A stretch of 64,000 nt of DNA from AP-15 sp963698995 (GCA_963698995.1 CAVOTD010000007.1:372001-436000); one strand, 5' to 3'. Counted from the first letter of the stretch, positions 1-9,268 are shown. Made by a program: numbers and translations. The notes: generated by a model from the sequence alone, not told the origin.

Positions 1-2114
1 GCGCCGACACGATAAAGCCGTTGATGCGGCGCCTGGTTCCCGAGGTCGAGTACGTCAGCCGGCCGCGCTTCTCGACATTGTCCTATACCGGCTACAAAAA
101 AGTGACGCGTCTGCCGCCGCGCAGCGCTGTCGTCGCCTTTGCCGTCGCCGACGTATTTTCGATTGCCGAGTTGGTCCGCCGTCAGCGAGGCGGGACGGCA
201 GTGGTTCTCGGGGCACTCAGCCCACGCGCGCGCAACTCCCAGGTCGGCATGTTCCAGGCCGGCGAGGTCGATTATCTGGTCGCGACCGACGCGATCGGCA
301 TGGGTCTCAACATGGACCTGGATCACGTCGCCTTCGCCCGCACCGCAAAGTTCGACGGCCGCGGTCCACGTCGGCTGACCGCCGCCGAGATGGCTCAGAT
401 CGCCGGCCGCGCCGGACGGCATATGAGTGACGGCAGCTTCGGCACCACCGCCGAGCAGGGGCCGCTCGATCCGGAGATCGTCGAAGCGATCGAAACCCAT
501 CGCTTCGACCCGTTGACTCGGCTGAACTGGCGCAACAACCGGCTGCGTTTCGGGTCGGTCGGTGCGTTGCTGCAAAGCCTCGACGAAAAGCCCGCCATCC
601 CTGGTCTCGTTCAAGCTCGCGAAGCCGATGACCATCGCGCTCTGCAGGCCCTTGCGCGCAACCAACAAATTGTCGAGCTCGCCACTCATCCCGGCGCCGT
701 TCGGCTGCTTTGGGAAGTGTGCCAGATCCCGGATTTCCGCAAAGTGATGAGCGAGAGCCATACCCGGCTGCTCGCCCATTGTTATCTTCATCTCGCCGGA
801 CCCGCGGAGCGGCTGCCGACCGACTGGATCGCCCGGCAGATGGCGAATCTCGACCGCATCGACGGGGACATCGACAGTTTGATGGCGCGCATCGCCCACA
901 TTCGCACCTGGACCTACATCACCCACCGCGGCGACTGGGTGGAGGACGCGCCGGCATGGCAGGACCGCGCCCGAGGCATCGAGGATCGGTTGTCGGACGC
1001 GCTGCACGAAGGCATCACGCAACGCTTTGTCGACCGGCGGTCGGCGTTTCTGATGCGCCGGCTAGCATCCGATGGCGAGCTGATGGCGGCGATATCGAAA
1101 TCCGGCGAGGTGCTGGTCGAAGGGGCCTATATCGGTCGGCTCGAGGGGTTGCGTTTTGCTCCCGATTCGGTCGACGGCGTCGAGGCGCGGATGTTGATTT
1201 CCGCCGCCAGCCGCGTGCTGCGCGGCGAGGTCGCCGCCCGGGCACGGCGACTTGCCTTGGATTCGGACGATACTTTCGCAATTGGCGTGGGCGGAGAGTT
1301 GCGTTGGCGCGGCGGTCAGGTCGGCCGCATGGTGGCCGGCGAGCAAGTGCTGACGCCGCGGGCCGAGCCGCTCGCCGGCGATTCTATCGAAGGGGAGGCA
1401 CGCGAGAAAGTACGCCGACGGCTCCAGGAATTCCTCTCCGGCGAGATCGAGCGCCGGCTGGCGCCGCTTTTCGCCGCACAAGCATTGCCGTTGGGTGGTG
1501 TCGGGCGCGGGTTGGTCTTTCAGCTCGCTGCCACGCTGGGATGCGTGCCGACAGCCGGGGTAGCGCGGCAGGCCGCTGTCCTTGACCCGGCCGACCGCGC
1601 GGCACTGAGCCGGCTCGGGGTCCGGTTCGGAACCGAGAGCATCTATTTCGAGCCGCTGTTGCGCGCCGATTCGATGCGCTTTCGCGCCCTCCTCTGGGCG
1701 GTACGCCATGACATGCCGGTGCCGGCGCTACCGGTCACGCGGCGCCGCGCAAAGGCGGTCGAGGTCGAGCCTTCACTGCCGAATTCATTTTACGAGGCGA
1801 TCGGCCTGCGCGTCGTCGACGGGCTCGCCTTGCGGCCGGACCGTCTGGAGCGCCTCGCCGCCGCGGCGCGGCGTCTGGCACGCCATGGCCCCTTCGCGGC
1901 TCGCCCCGAACTTGCGGTGATTGCCGGCGTCGAACCATTGACGTTGCGCAGGCTGCTGGCGGCGCTCGGCTATCGCGTCGTCATCGATAGAGGTGAGGAG
2001 ACTTTCGTCGCGCGGCCGCGACGTCGGCGCGGAGCGAATGGCAGCGACCGCCGGCGCCAGCAGGCAGCGGAAGGCCATCCATTCGCCAGGCTGCGGGAGC
2101 TGAAGCTGGCTTGA
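1..2114 (+). CDS. SUV3/Mgs-type superfamily 2 helicase, C-terminal part (5' end outside window)
   Basis: The reading frame is open from base 3, so the gene starts upstream of the window. Counting from the TTG at 21, residues 88-97 (ATDAIGMGLN) form helicase motif V and residues 126-134 (QIAGRAGRH) form motif VI, the signature of SUV3-like RNA/DNA helicases. The Walker A and B motifs would lie in the missing N-terminal part. A roughly 500-residue Arg-rich C-terminal region follows, as in alphaproteobacterial family members. The stop overlaps the TTG start of the next gene, which suggests translational coupling. Family assignment is firm; the substrate is unknown. Confidence 0.85.
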   Translation, partial: ADTIKPLMRRLVPEVEYVSRPRFSTLSYTGYKKVTRLPPRSAVVAFAVADVFSIAELVRRQRGGTAVVLGALSPRARNSQVGMFQAGEVDYLVATDAIGMGLNMDLDHVAFARTAKFDGRGPRRLTAAEMAQIAGRAGRHMSDGSFGTTAEQGPLDPEIVEAIETHRFDPLTRLNWRNNRLRFGSVGALLQSLDEKPAIPGLVQAREADDHRALQALARNQQIVELATHPGAVRLLWEVCQIPDFRKVMSESHTRLLAHCYLHLAGPAERLPTDWIARQMANLDRIDGDIDSLMARIAHIRTWTYITHRGDWVEDAPAWQDRARGIEDRLSDALHEGITQRFVDRRSAFLMRRLASDGELMAAISKSGEVLVEGAYIGRLEGLRFAPDSVDGVEARMLISAASRVLRGEVAARARRLALDSDDTFAIGVGGELRWRGGQVGRMVAGEQVLTPRAEPLAGDSIEGEAREKVRRRLQEFLSGEIERRLAPLFAAQALPLGGVGRGLVFQLAATLGCVPTAGVARQAAVLDPADRAALSRLGVRFGTESIYFEPLLRADSMRFRALLWAVRHDMPVPALPVTRRRAKAVEVEPSLPNSFYEAIGLRVVDGLALRPDRLERLAAAARRLARHGPFAARPELAVIAGVEPLTLRRLLAALGYRVVIDRGEETFVARPRRRRGANGSDRRRQQAAEGHPFARLRELKLA

Positions 2115-2491
2115 GCGGCCGCGCCTCACCCGCATCGCCGACCCTGCGGCTCGACCAGTGGCTATGGTTTGCGCGCTTTGTCAAAAGCCGCTCGCTCGCC
2201 GCCCGCCTTTGCACTGCCGGCGCGGTCACGGTCAACGGCGTGACGATAAGAAAGGCCAATCAAACGGTTCGTGTCGGCGATGACGTCGTCCTGCCGCAAG
2301 GTCCCTTCCGTCGCACGGTTCGGGTGTTGGCCTTCGGGACGCGCCGCGGCCCTGCGACGGAAGCGCGGTTGCTGTATCAAGAAACCGCGACTTCGGTGCG
2401 CCTGTCCGAATTGGCGGCGGCATGGACACCGCTGCTCGCGGACGACGAGCCGCCGAGCAAAGTTTCCGCGGACGGCGGACCGACTCCTTAG
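2111..2491 (+). CDS. S4-domain RNA-binding protein, Hsp15 (HslR)-like
   Basis: A 126-residue protein starts with TTG overlapping the helicase stop. Residues about 11-70 form an S4 domain (LRLDQWLWFARFVKSR, then AARLCTAGAVTVNG). This matches Hsp15, which binds stalled 50S subunits carrying peptidyl-tRNA. The C-terminal tail is basic then acidic. In many Alphaproteobacteria this gene sits next to fdxA and carD; here about 12 kb separate it from them. It may be in one transcript with the helicase. Confidence 0.85.
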   Translation: MSGRASPASPTLRLDQWLWFARFVKSRSLAARLCTAGAVTVNGVTIRKANQTVRVGDDVVLPQGPFRRTVRVLAFGTRRGPATEARLLYQETATSVRLSELAAAWTPLLADDEPPSKVSADGGPTP

Positions 2492-2526
2492 ATCGACGAT
2501 GCCGCATGCGGGTCGCGATTATGCCG

Positions 2527-4659
2527 CTACTGGCTGAGGCGGAGCGCGATCAGCGATTTGGCGACGTCGTTGAACACTTTCTGGAGGTTGCTCGGGGTCG
2601 CGGCCTCGAAAAAACCGCCATTCGATGTCGTCGCGCAGTTTTGCAGTTGGGTATTGGTGGCGCCGTTATTGCCCAGCCCGATCGTGTAGATGATGAAATC
2701 GCCGCTGGCGGCCATGTTGCTGCAGACGGCTGCAAGGCGGCTGTTCAAATTGGTCACGGCGGTACTCGTGCTGGAGGTCGTGCCAGCTTTCCCGTCGGCT
2801 ATTTGGCCGAGACCGGTCATGTTGTCTGTCGCGGGCCATTCCTCCTGGCCATCGGTCATCAGCACGACGACTTTCTTCCACCCCGTGGTCGAGGCGCTGC
2901 TGTAGCTCAAGGGATGGCCGTTGGTCGGCGTGAACGGGCCGTTCGGTGAGAGCACGCGCCAGCCCCAGATCATGCCGATGTGGACCTGGGTGCCGCCAGC
3001 GTCGCGCGGCCACATGCTGTTTATCGTAGCCAGTGCAGTGTTCTTGCCCGCGGTACTGGTCACATCAGTAAGCGGCAGCAGCGGCACGGGACAGCCCTGA
3101 TTGGGGCCGGGAAGCGCGAGCCAGTCGTTATATTCCTGGCCCTGGATTTCAGAGGCAGTGCTCTGATTGTGGATAGAATTCCCGCCGCCAGTCCAGGTGT
3201 TGGCCCCGGCGCTTGCCCACCAGTACGGGTACCATTGCAGCGAGCTGCTGGGCTCGGTGGTATCAGGATTGGCCGCGGTCCAGTTTTGCACATTTGCCAC
3301 GCCGCTGTTCTCACCGGAGCTGGTGGGCTCGATGATGCAGCCTCCCCAGTTCGACGAGGTCGAGGATCCCGCGGGACTGGCCGTGTTGTAGGCGGCGTCG
3401 TAGGTCACCGGCTTGTAAAACGACAGCGCTCCGGGCGCCGCGGCGGTTGTTGGTTTACATAGCGTTATCTGCGTCGTGCTATTGACGGTTTGAATTGCGG
3501 TATTCGACGGAATGCCGTTCCCGGTGACCACCATCCCAGCGGTAAGGGCCGGACTGGGCGCCGTCGGGAAATTGAGGACGGTACTGCCGGTAAAGGAACC
3601 CGTGGGAGTGGAGTCCATGTTGCCGGCGGGGCCGAGCGTCAGCGTCTTGCCGCTTCCGGTGGTGCCCGTATAATTGGCGCTGAGGGTGATGGAGGTCGAG
3701 TTCGGGACGGTTTTGACAAAGGTGTTGGACGGTACCCCCGTCCCACTCACCGCCATGCCGACGAGAATGTTGCTTGTGCTCGCAATGCTCGTAGCGGTTG
3801 CGCTGCCGTTGGTCAGCGTCGCCGTCACCGTGGCGGTGGACTTGGTACTCCAGACAGTCTCGGCATGGTAGATAGGGTTGAGCTTGTCATCGACAAAGTC
3901 GCCGCTGCAGGAATCGGTGGCGATGTGGCTGCCGCAGCTGGTGGTACCATCGGTGCAATTAAGCGATCCGCCTACGTTGACGGTCGTTACATAGGGGACG
4001 ATGCTGATGTAGAGCTGTTGGGAAGCGTTGATGGCGCTGGTCAGCGTGTTGATGAAATCTTTGGCGGCGTTGATCAGGGTACAGATGCGGCTGCTGTTGC
4101 CGGAATTTGTGCATGTCGTGTCCGATGCCACGACATCAGCCCCGCAGGTCGAGGCGGCGCCCTCGTTGGCGCCGCACAGCATCGAGCCGGTATTGTCGAG
4201 CACAACGGCGACTTCCAGCCCGACGGTCTTCTTGGTCTGGGCGGCAACCGTGACAGTGATATTGTTGATGCCGACCAGCTGCATGAACGTCATCGGCACC
4301 GTGGCTTGCGCCTGGAAGTTGAGCACGGATGCAGTCAGATCGGCGTTGGCCGGCACGGTCGCGACGCTGACGTTGGTGCCTAGCGCCGTTGACGGATAAT
4401 TGGCGGTGAAATAGTTTTGCAAGGAGGTGGTCAACTGTGTCTGTGTCTGATTGGTCTCCGAGCCAATCGCCAACGCCGCCGCGTCGAGGGCGGCGCCAAG
4501 CCGCACTTTCACCAAGTAAGCGCGCCCGACGTCGATCGCCATGCCGGCTGCGATGACGGCCGGAATAGCGCATAGTCCGAACATCAATGCGACGTTCCCT
4601 TCACGTCGCTCAGCTAGCCGACGCAGAAGGGCAATGGCGGCAGTGATAGTCCGGAGCAT
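2527..4659 (-). CDS. TadG-like pilus-assembly protein with von Willebrand A domain and inserted repeats
   Basis: I chose the ATG at 4659 because AAAGGA lies just upstream and the product then begins with a normal TadE/TadG membrane anchor: basic head, then a hydrophobic segment at about residues 24-45 (NVALMFGLCAIPAVIAAGMAIDV is the core). The protein has 710 residues. A VWA domain begins near residue 148 with the metal-site motif DNTGS at 155-159, and a second core strand occurs late (VVVLMTDGQEEW). Between these, residues about 274-341 and 355-414 hold two copies of a Ser/Thr-rich module with GMxVxGxGxPSNT. TadG proteins are exported envelope parts of the Tad (tight adherence) pilus. Last gene of a minus-strand trio. 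Confidence 0.85.
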   Translation of the reverse strand: MLRTITAAIALLRRLAERREGNVALMFGLCAIPAVIAAGMAIDVGRAYLVKVRLGAALDAAALAIGSETNQTQTQLTTSLQNYFTANYPSTALGTNVSVATVPANADLTASVLNFQAQATVPMTFMQLVGINNITVTVAAQTKKTVGLEVAVVLDNTGSMLCGANEGAASTCGADVVASDTTCTNSGNSSRICTLINAAKDFINTLTSAINASQQLYISIVPYVTTVNVGGSLNCTDGTTSCGSHIATDSCSGDFVDDKLNPIYHAETVWSTKSTATVTATLTNGSATATSIASTSNILVGMAVSGTGVPSNTFVKTVPNSTSITLSANYTGTTGSGKTLTLGPAGNMDSTPTGSFTGSTVLNFPTAPSPALTAGMVVTGNGIPSNTAIQTVNSTTQITLCKPTTAAAPGALSFYKPVTYDAAYNTASPAGSSTSSNWGGCIIEPTSSGENSGVANVQNWTAANPDTTEPSSSLQWYPYWWASAGANTWTGGGNSIHNQSTASEIQGQEYNDWLALPGPNQGCPVPLLPLTDVTSTAGKNTALATINSMWPRDAGGTQVHIGMIWGWRVLSPNGPFTPTNGHPLSYSSASTTGWKKVVVLMTDGQEEWPATDNMTGLGQIADGKAGTTSSTSTAVTNLNSRLAAVCSNMAASGDFIIYTIGLGNNGATNTQLQNCATTSNGGFFEAATPSNLQKVFNDVAKSLIALRLSQ

Positions 4660-4691
4660 CCCACTAATTCCTTTGATCTTTCGATTAGCTC

Positions 4692-5291
4692 TCACGGGCA
4701 AGCGCCGCCGGTGTTCAGATAGGTCGGCACGCAATTCATGTAGCGCGGTCGGTTGAAGGCCGATTCGGTCAACGTGTAGGACGAGTTCAAGACGTAACTT
4801 ATGGGCGAGCTGTACGCGTAGCTGAGCCTTACGATGATCACGCTGTCCGTCGACCCGCTCGTCTGGCTGCCGAGGTTCGCCAGACTTGCACTGTTCGGGA
4901 TGTTGGCCGTGGTAATCGCGGTCGCGCTGTTGACTTCGACATGCCAATCGATGACCGCACTGCCAGTGCTGTACGTCACGCTGGCGTAGGCGATCTTCAG
5001 CTGGCTCCCGCTCGTGGGAAGCGGCGTAAGGACCTGCTTTGCTGCGTTTGTAATGTTGGTGAAGTCCGTACTCTGCAGCACGGTGTTCACTCTAGTCTGG
5101 GCGACGAGATCGGCGGCCGTCTCTGCCGAGGCCTCGAGTTTCATCGAGGCAAGGACAAGGTTGGTGGTCTCGAAGCTGCCGATGAACAGGAGAAGCATAA
5201 CCGGAAGGATCAGCGCAAACTCGATCGCCGCGACGCCCGACCGGTCGCGCACGAGACTGCCGTCCGGCGTAGACTGGCAATGCCCGGTCAC
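4692..5291 (-). CDS. TadE-family pseudopilin-like protein
   Basis: The GTG at 5291 overlaps the TGA of the upstream gene (GTGA), which decides the start and gives 199 residues. A prepilin-like N-terminus is present: RDRSGVAAIEFALILPVMLLL, with the invariant Glu near residue 23 of the hydrophobic stretch, as in TadE. The rest is Ser/Thr-rich and extracytoplasmic, ending with a C-terminal Cys pair region. Such proteins are processed and assembled with the Tad pilus. It is translationally coupled to its upstream partner and followed by tadG 32 bases on. Confidence 0.82.
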   Translation of the reverse strand: MTGHCQSTPDGSLVRDRSGVAAIEFALILPVMLLLFIGSFETTNLVLASMKLEASAETAADLVAQTRVNTVLQSTDFTNITNAAKQVLTPLPTSGSQLKIAYASVTYSTGSAVIDWHVEVNSATAITTANIPNSASLANLGSQTSGSTDSVIIVRLSYAYSSPISYVLNSSYTLTESAFNRPRYMNCVPTYLNTGGACP

Positions 5292-5860
5292 GAAAACGGC
5301 TCGTTTTGGAAGATGACGGTCGATGTCAACGTCGCGGTGCCGGCGCCGGGATTGGTGCCGTTGGCTGAACCAACTCCAGTCCAGCAACTGCCGCCGCTTA
5401 AACATGCCCCTACCCACGGAATGATAAAGGGGCGGGGATAGTTGACCTGGACGCCGATGATCTGACCGCCAGCGCCAGGAGAGAATTGGCAGGCCGTTCC
5501 GGTGCCGGTCTGGTTCGCGTTCAGCGTGCACGGAGTGAAACTGACTGTGCCGAAACTAGTGAAGATTTGGACCTCGAAAAGGACCTTGCTGTCACATTCC
5601 GAGGCAGAGATTATCGAGCTCATATCTGAGCACAGCAGGTTTTGGAAAGTGCCGATCGGGCTCCCTTGCGTTTGGACTTGCCCCGTGCGGATGAGCCGCG
5701 CCGCGTCGCGCGCGGCGCCATCCAAGAGGGATTGGGTAGTGAGGGTCAGGCCGAGCTCAAAAATCGCCGCCAACAGCAATAGAAAGGGCGGCCCGACGAA
5801 TGCCATCTCGACGGCGAGGGCGCCTTTTTGATCGCGCGCAAGTCGACGAAATGGCTTCAT
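5288..5860 (-). CDS. TadE-family pseudopilin-like protein
   Basis: The ATG at 5860 has AGGG eight bases upstream; a GTG at 5878 would add six residues. The product (190 residues) starts with a basic head and RDQKGALAVEMAFVGPPFLLLL, a TadE prepilin-like segment with the conserved Glu. Four Cys residues in the exported part could form disulfides. It is first in a minus-strand operon with a second TadE-like gene and a TadG-VWA gene. No flp/pilA major pilin is present nearby. Confidence 0.8.
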   Translation of the reverse strand: MKPFRRLARDQKGALAVEMAFVGPPFLLLLAAIFELGLTLTTQSLLDGAARDAARLIRTGQVQTQGSPIGTFQNLLCSDMSSIISASECDSKVLFEVQIFTSFGTVSFTPCTLNANQTGTGTACQFSPGAGGQIIGVQVNYPRPFIIPWVGACLSGGSCWTGVGSANGTNPGAGTATLTSTVIFQNEPFS

Positions 5861-6151
5861 CAGTAACGCCCTGCTCACTCTCGCCAGAAAAGGCCGGATG
5901 GGGGATATCTGTCCTCCTCACCAGGGCGGGGTGTCCCTTTCGGCCAATTGGCGGATGCGACGCAGCGTAAGAAACAGCCATTATCAAAGAGTAAAGAAGC
6001 CCAGTATTTGAAGCAGATGAGGAGACATGTTGGCGTGGCCGGAGCGCCGACACGAGGCGAACGCGAGCGATCGCCTTATTAAGCCGCTGTTTACCACCAG
6101 CGCATAGCTTCGCCTATTCGAGCAATCGGGTTTGAAATTGGAGAGCGTGGG
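5861..6151. promoter_or_regulatory. Divergent promoter region between the two Tad-like gene sets
   Basis: About 290 bases separate the divergent trios, so both promoters should lie here. At 6079-6093 I see TTAA, seven bases, then TTTAC, close to the CtrA consensus TTAA-N7-TTAA, which controls pilus genes in Caulobacter. One near-match by eye is weak evidence. A good ribosome-binding site (GGAGAG) precedes the ATG at 6152. Confidence 0.4.
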
Positions 6152-8029
6152 ATGCTCCCGCGGCTATTGGGCGACACGCGGGGCGCCATCACGATCTTGA
6201 GCGCCTTCGCGATCCTCGCGATTGTCGGCAGTTCGGCGTTGGCTCTCGAGTTCGGTTATGGGCTGTTGCGGGAGGTCGAGAACCAAAGGATCGCCGACAT
6301 TGCCGCTTACGGCGGGGCGCTGGTCTACAACTCGACGGGGTCGACCTCCAGCACCAGCAGCGCAGTCGGCAACCTCGCGGCGCTGAACGGGCTCAGCAGC
6401 ACCGCCGCAAGTTCGAACGTGGTCACCTCGCCGAGCGGAAGCGGCAATCAAGCCGTAAAAGTCACGGTTACCACCAGCAGCCCCCTGATGTTGTCCAGAG
6501 TCCTGGCAAGCAGCACTACACTGCCGGTGAGTGCAACCGCCTATGCGGAGATCAAGGGGGATGCTCCGGGTTGCATCATCGCGCTCAGCGGCGGCGGGAC
6601 GGGGGTGAGCTTGACCGGCGGGGCGACGTTGACTGCCTCCGACTGCGCCGTCGCGTCAAATACCACGGTGACCGCGCACGCTTGCAGCAATACAATCACG
6701 ACGAAATACGTCGACTACAACACCACGGCGCCAAGCCCGAGCTGCGCTCTTGTGCCGCCGTCGGGAACGTCCTCGGTCAAGCAGAGCAAGACGGGGACCG
6801 CCGATCCCTTGGCCAGCAACACCGAGGTCACCGGCGCCACCAGTCGGATCAGCACGGTCTCAAGCATCAGCTCACCGGCCGCGCCCACTGGCGGAAACAG
6901 TGTGACGTTCGCATCCAGCAAAATCACGGGTTCCTTACCGGCAGGCTGCACCACGTCCTCCTCGAAATCTCCTTGGGCGGTCACCTGCAACGGTGCCGGT
7001 CCTTTCAATTTCGCGGCGATTTCGATCAGTGGAGGCGCCGTACTCACGCTCACGACCACCTCGTCTAGCGCTGTCCTGAATATCTCTGGCGGGATCACTT
7101 TGGGAGGAGGCACGACGGCCACCTTCGGGGCCGGTTCGTACAATCTCGGGAGCGTTTCCTGCAGCGGAAAAAGCGGTTATAGCATTTGTAACACTGGAAC
7201 GAGTCTCACCTTTAACGGCCCTAATACCTTCGTTCTGTCGGGCGGCATTTACAATGGTGGCGGCGCAATTCTGGCCATGGGGAGCGCCAGCACCAATAAC
7301 AGCTATAATATTGGTAAAGCCGGGGACGGCAATTCGATCAATGTCGGCACCAGCAAGATCATGACGCTGGCCGACGCTACCGGCAGCGGCGACGTCTTTC
7401 AGACCGCTGGAAATATTACCAGCGGCGGCGGTAGCTGTCTTGCAATCCCTTCAGCGGCCGAGCACGACATTAACGGCAGCATCAATGGTGCGGGCGGCAT
7501 GTCGCTTGGCGCCGGGATCTACACCGTGAAAGGCTATGTCGCGTTCGGCAACGGCGGGGGCGGCGATGTAAGCAACTGTCCGACAAGTGGTACGACGACC
7601 GGGTTGAGCGGGCTCGGCGTCACCCTGGTGATCTCCGGCGCCGCCACGGTAAGCTGCAACTCGGTTGCTTCGGCATTTTGCCTCGGCGCCGGGTACAGCA
7701 CGGTGAACCTCACTGCGCCTACTTCGTCGTCGACGTTGGGCAGCAGCACTGCCGGGCTCGCAGTGATCGGCCCTCAGTCGTCGAGCAGCACGGCGGCGGC
7801 GGTGTTCACCTCTGGCGCGACGAATACCCGGGTTTCCGGGGCTTTTTATTTCCCCAACGGCGCTGTGAGCATGAGTGGCGCCGCCACCTTGCATGACACT
7901 GTCGATGCGAACGCGTGCCTGATGCTGGTCGGTTCGCAGGTGACATTGTCCGCCGGGAGCGCGGCGGGCACGACCTGCAGCGGCTTGGGCGGCAGCAGCT
8001 CGGGCACGACGATCGCCTTGGTGCAATGA
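6152..8029 (+). CDS. TadG-like protein, long Ser/Thr/Gly-rich exported domain
   Basis: The product has 625 residues. Its N-terminus (LLGDTRGAITILSAFAILAI) is the Tad-type anchor found in TadE/TadG proteins, followed by a helical stretch with REVENQRIADIAAYGGAL. From about residue 60 the chain is strongly enriched in Ser, Thr, Gly and Ala with repeated short patterns such as SGGGT and GGA.LT, suggesting beta-helix-like or stalk structure. Several Cys are scattered in it. No VWA metal site was seen, unlike the other TadG here. ATGA overlap couples it to the next gene. Confidence 0.78.
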   Translation: MLPRLLGDTRGAITILSAFAILAIVGSSALALEFGYGLLREVENQRIADIAAYGGALVYNSTGSTSSTSSAVGNLAALNGLSSTAASSNVVTSPSGSGNQAVKVTVTTSSPLMLSRVLASSTTLPVSATAYAEIKGDAPGCIIALSGGGTGVSLTGGATLTASDCAVASNTTVTAHACSNTITTKYVDYNTTAPSPSCALVPPSGTSSVKQSKTGTADPLASNTEVTGATSRISTVSSISSPAAPTGGNSVTFASSKITGSLPAGCTTSSSKSPWAVTCNGAGPFNFAAISISGGAVLTLTTTSSSAVLNISGGITLGGGTTATFGAGSYNLGSVSCSGKSGYSICNTGTSLTFNGPNTFVLSGGIYNGGGAILAMGSASTNNSYNIGKAGDGNSINVGTSKIMTLADATGSGDVFQTAGNITSGGGSCLAIPSAAEHDINGSINGAGGMSLGAGIYTVKGYVAFGNGGGGDVSNCPTSGTTTGLSGLGVTLVISGAATVSCNSVASAFCLGAGYSTVNLTAPTSSSTLGSSTAGLAVIGPQSSSSTAAAVFTSGATNTRVSGAFYFPNGAVSMSGAATLHDTVDANACLMLVGSQVTLSAGSAAGTTCSGLGGSSSGTTIALVQ

Positions 8030-8625
8030 TCCGGGGCACGCTCGCCGCGCGGTCTAGCGCTTGCCTTAAGCTCCTTCTGAGGGTCTTGTCAGCGGCCGAA
8101 AGCGCAGGCGTAGCCGCGGTGGAATTCGCGATCTACGGGACGTTGGTCCTGACCATCTTCGCCGGAACGGTCGATATCGGAATTCTGATGTTCATCGAGT
8201 TCCAGATCGATTCTGCAGTGTCCGCGGGTGCTCAATACGCAGCGGTCAACGCCGCGAATGTGAATTCGACGAGCGGTGCGACCCTAGCGACGTCAATCTC
8301 CAATGTCGTGGCGAATGCCAATGGCACGGGATGGGAAGATGGCGCGATCGTCGTGAATAACGGGCCCACTGCGACGGTGACCGGCGGTTCCGCCGCGTCG
8401 AGCGGGACAGCTTCGAACGCCGACAACTGCTATTGTCCGACCGGGTCCCTGTCGAGCTGGAGTTGGGGAGGCTTCCAGACCTGCGGCAGCTCGTGCACGG
8501 GTGGCGGCGTCGCCGGGAAATTCGTGACGATTACCGCGAGCCGCAGCTTTACGCCGCTGTTCCCGACCTTCGGCTTTGTTCAGAACGGCACAATCAGCCG
8601 AGGCGCGCTGGTCCAAACGCAATGA
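8026..8625 (+). CDS. TadE-family pseudopilin-like protein
   Basis: Starts at the ATG in the ATGA overlap with the preceding stop, giving 199 residues. The anchor AGVAAVEFAIYGTLVLTIF with the conserved Glu identifies TadE. The exported part carries a Cys-rich patch (CYCPTGS, then CGSSC). It overlaps the next gene by another ATGA, so the three plus-strand genes form one coupled operon. Confidence 0.82.
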   Translation: MIRGTLAARSSACLKLLLRVLSAAESAGVAAVEFAIYGTLVLTIFAGTVDIGILMFIEFQIDSAVSAGAQYAAVNAANVNSTSGATLATSISNVVANANGTGWEDGAIVVNNGPTATVTGGSAASSGTASNADNCYCPTGSLSSWSWGGFQTCGSSCTGGGVAGKFVTITASRSFTPLFPTFGFVQNGTISRGALVQTQ

Positions 8626-9065
8626 GCTCGTCGTCCCTGCGCAAGCTGCGCCGCGCTTGCGGAGGAGCCGCTGCGGTCGAGTTCGCCTTGGTCGCACCGG
8701 TTTTTCTGGCGCTGGTTTTCGGCGTGGTCGAGTACAGCCGGTTGCTGTGGACCGAGCAGGCCTTGCAACAGGCCGCGATAGACGGCGCCAGGTGCATGGC
8801 CATACCCCAGAGTGCCTGCGCCTCGAGCGGCACCTACAGCGCGACAAACACGACGAGCCACATCCAGCAGGTCGGCAGCCAGTGGGGGGTTTCGATCCCC
8901 AGTGCGGGCATAACATTATCGGCAAACACTGCTTGCGGCGGCACGACCGGTTTCTCGCAGGTAACCATCACCAGCACCTTTACCAGTGCCGTCCCGCAGC
9001 TTGTCCAGCTTGCCGTCGGGGGAACATCTCTGACGGCGACGGCGTGCTACCCCAATATCCCATAG
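8622..9065 (+). CDS. TadE-family pseudopilin-like protein
   Basis: Starts in an ATGA overlap with the upstream gene; 147 residues, the usual size for TadE. The N-terminus (RRACGGAAAVEFALVAPVFL) has the prepilin-like hydrophobic segment with Glu five residues in, and a downstream helix (WTEQALQQAAIDGARCMA) characteristic of the family. Last gene of the plus-strand trio. It probably forms a minor component of a Tad filament together with the other pseudopilins. Confidence 0.85.
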   Translation: MSSSSLRKLRRACGGAAAVEFALVAPVFLALVFGVVEYSRLLWTEQALQQAAIDGARCMAIPQSACASSGTYSATNTTSHIQQVGSQWGVSIPSAGITLSANTACGGTTGFSQVTITSTFTSAVPQLVQLAVGGTSLTATACYPNIP

Positions 9066-9132
9066 CGAGCCTGGCCGACGAGCGATGGCGTATTACTGCA
9101 GATTTCGGTCAGATCGAACGCCACCTCCGGTT

Positions 9133-9221
9133 GTCATTGCGAGCGAAGCGAAGCAATCTCGGGCCTCTGGGCGCTTGTCGGTCGGGATTGCTTCGTCGCG
9201 CGATGCGTTCCTCGCAATGAC
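9133..9221. repeat. Palindromic repeat element of the GTCATTGCGAG type
   Basis: The left arm (9133-9158) starts GTCATTGCGAGCGAAGC and the right arm (9186-9221) ends CCTCGCAATGAC, so the ends are inverted copies around a short unrelated centre. Interspersed palindromes with this core are common in intergenic DNA of Alphaproteobacteria. It lies between convergent genes, where it could form a hairpin and help end both transcripts. Only one copy was noticed in this window. Confidence 0.7.
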
Positions 9222-9268
9222 ACCGCGCGCCAATCTGGTCGAATGCTTTAGCTCTTGGTTAAGCTGGC

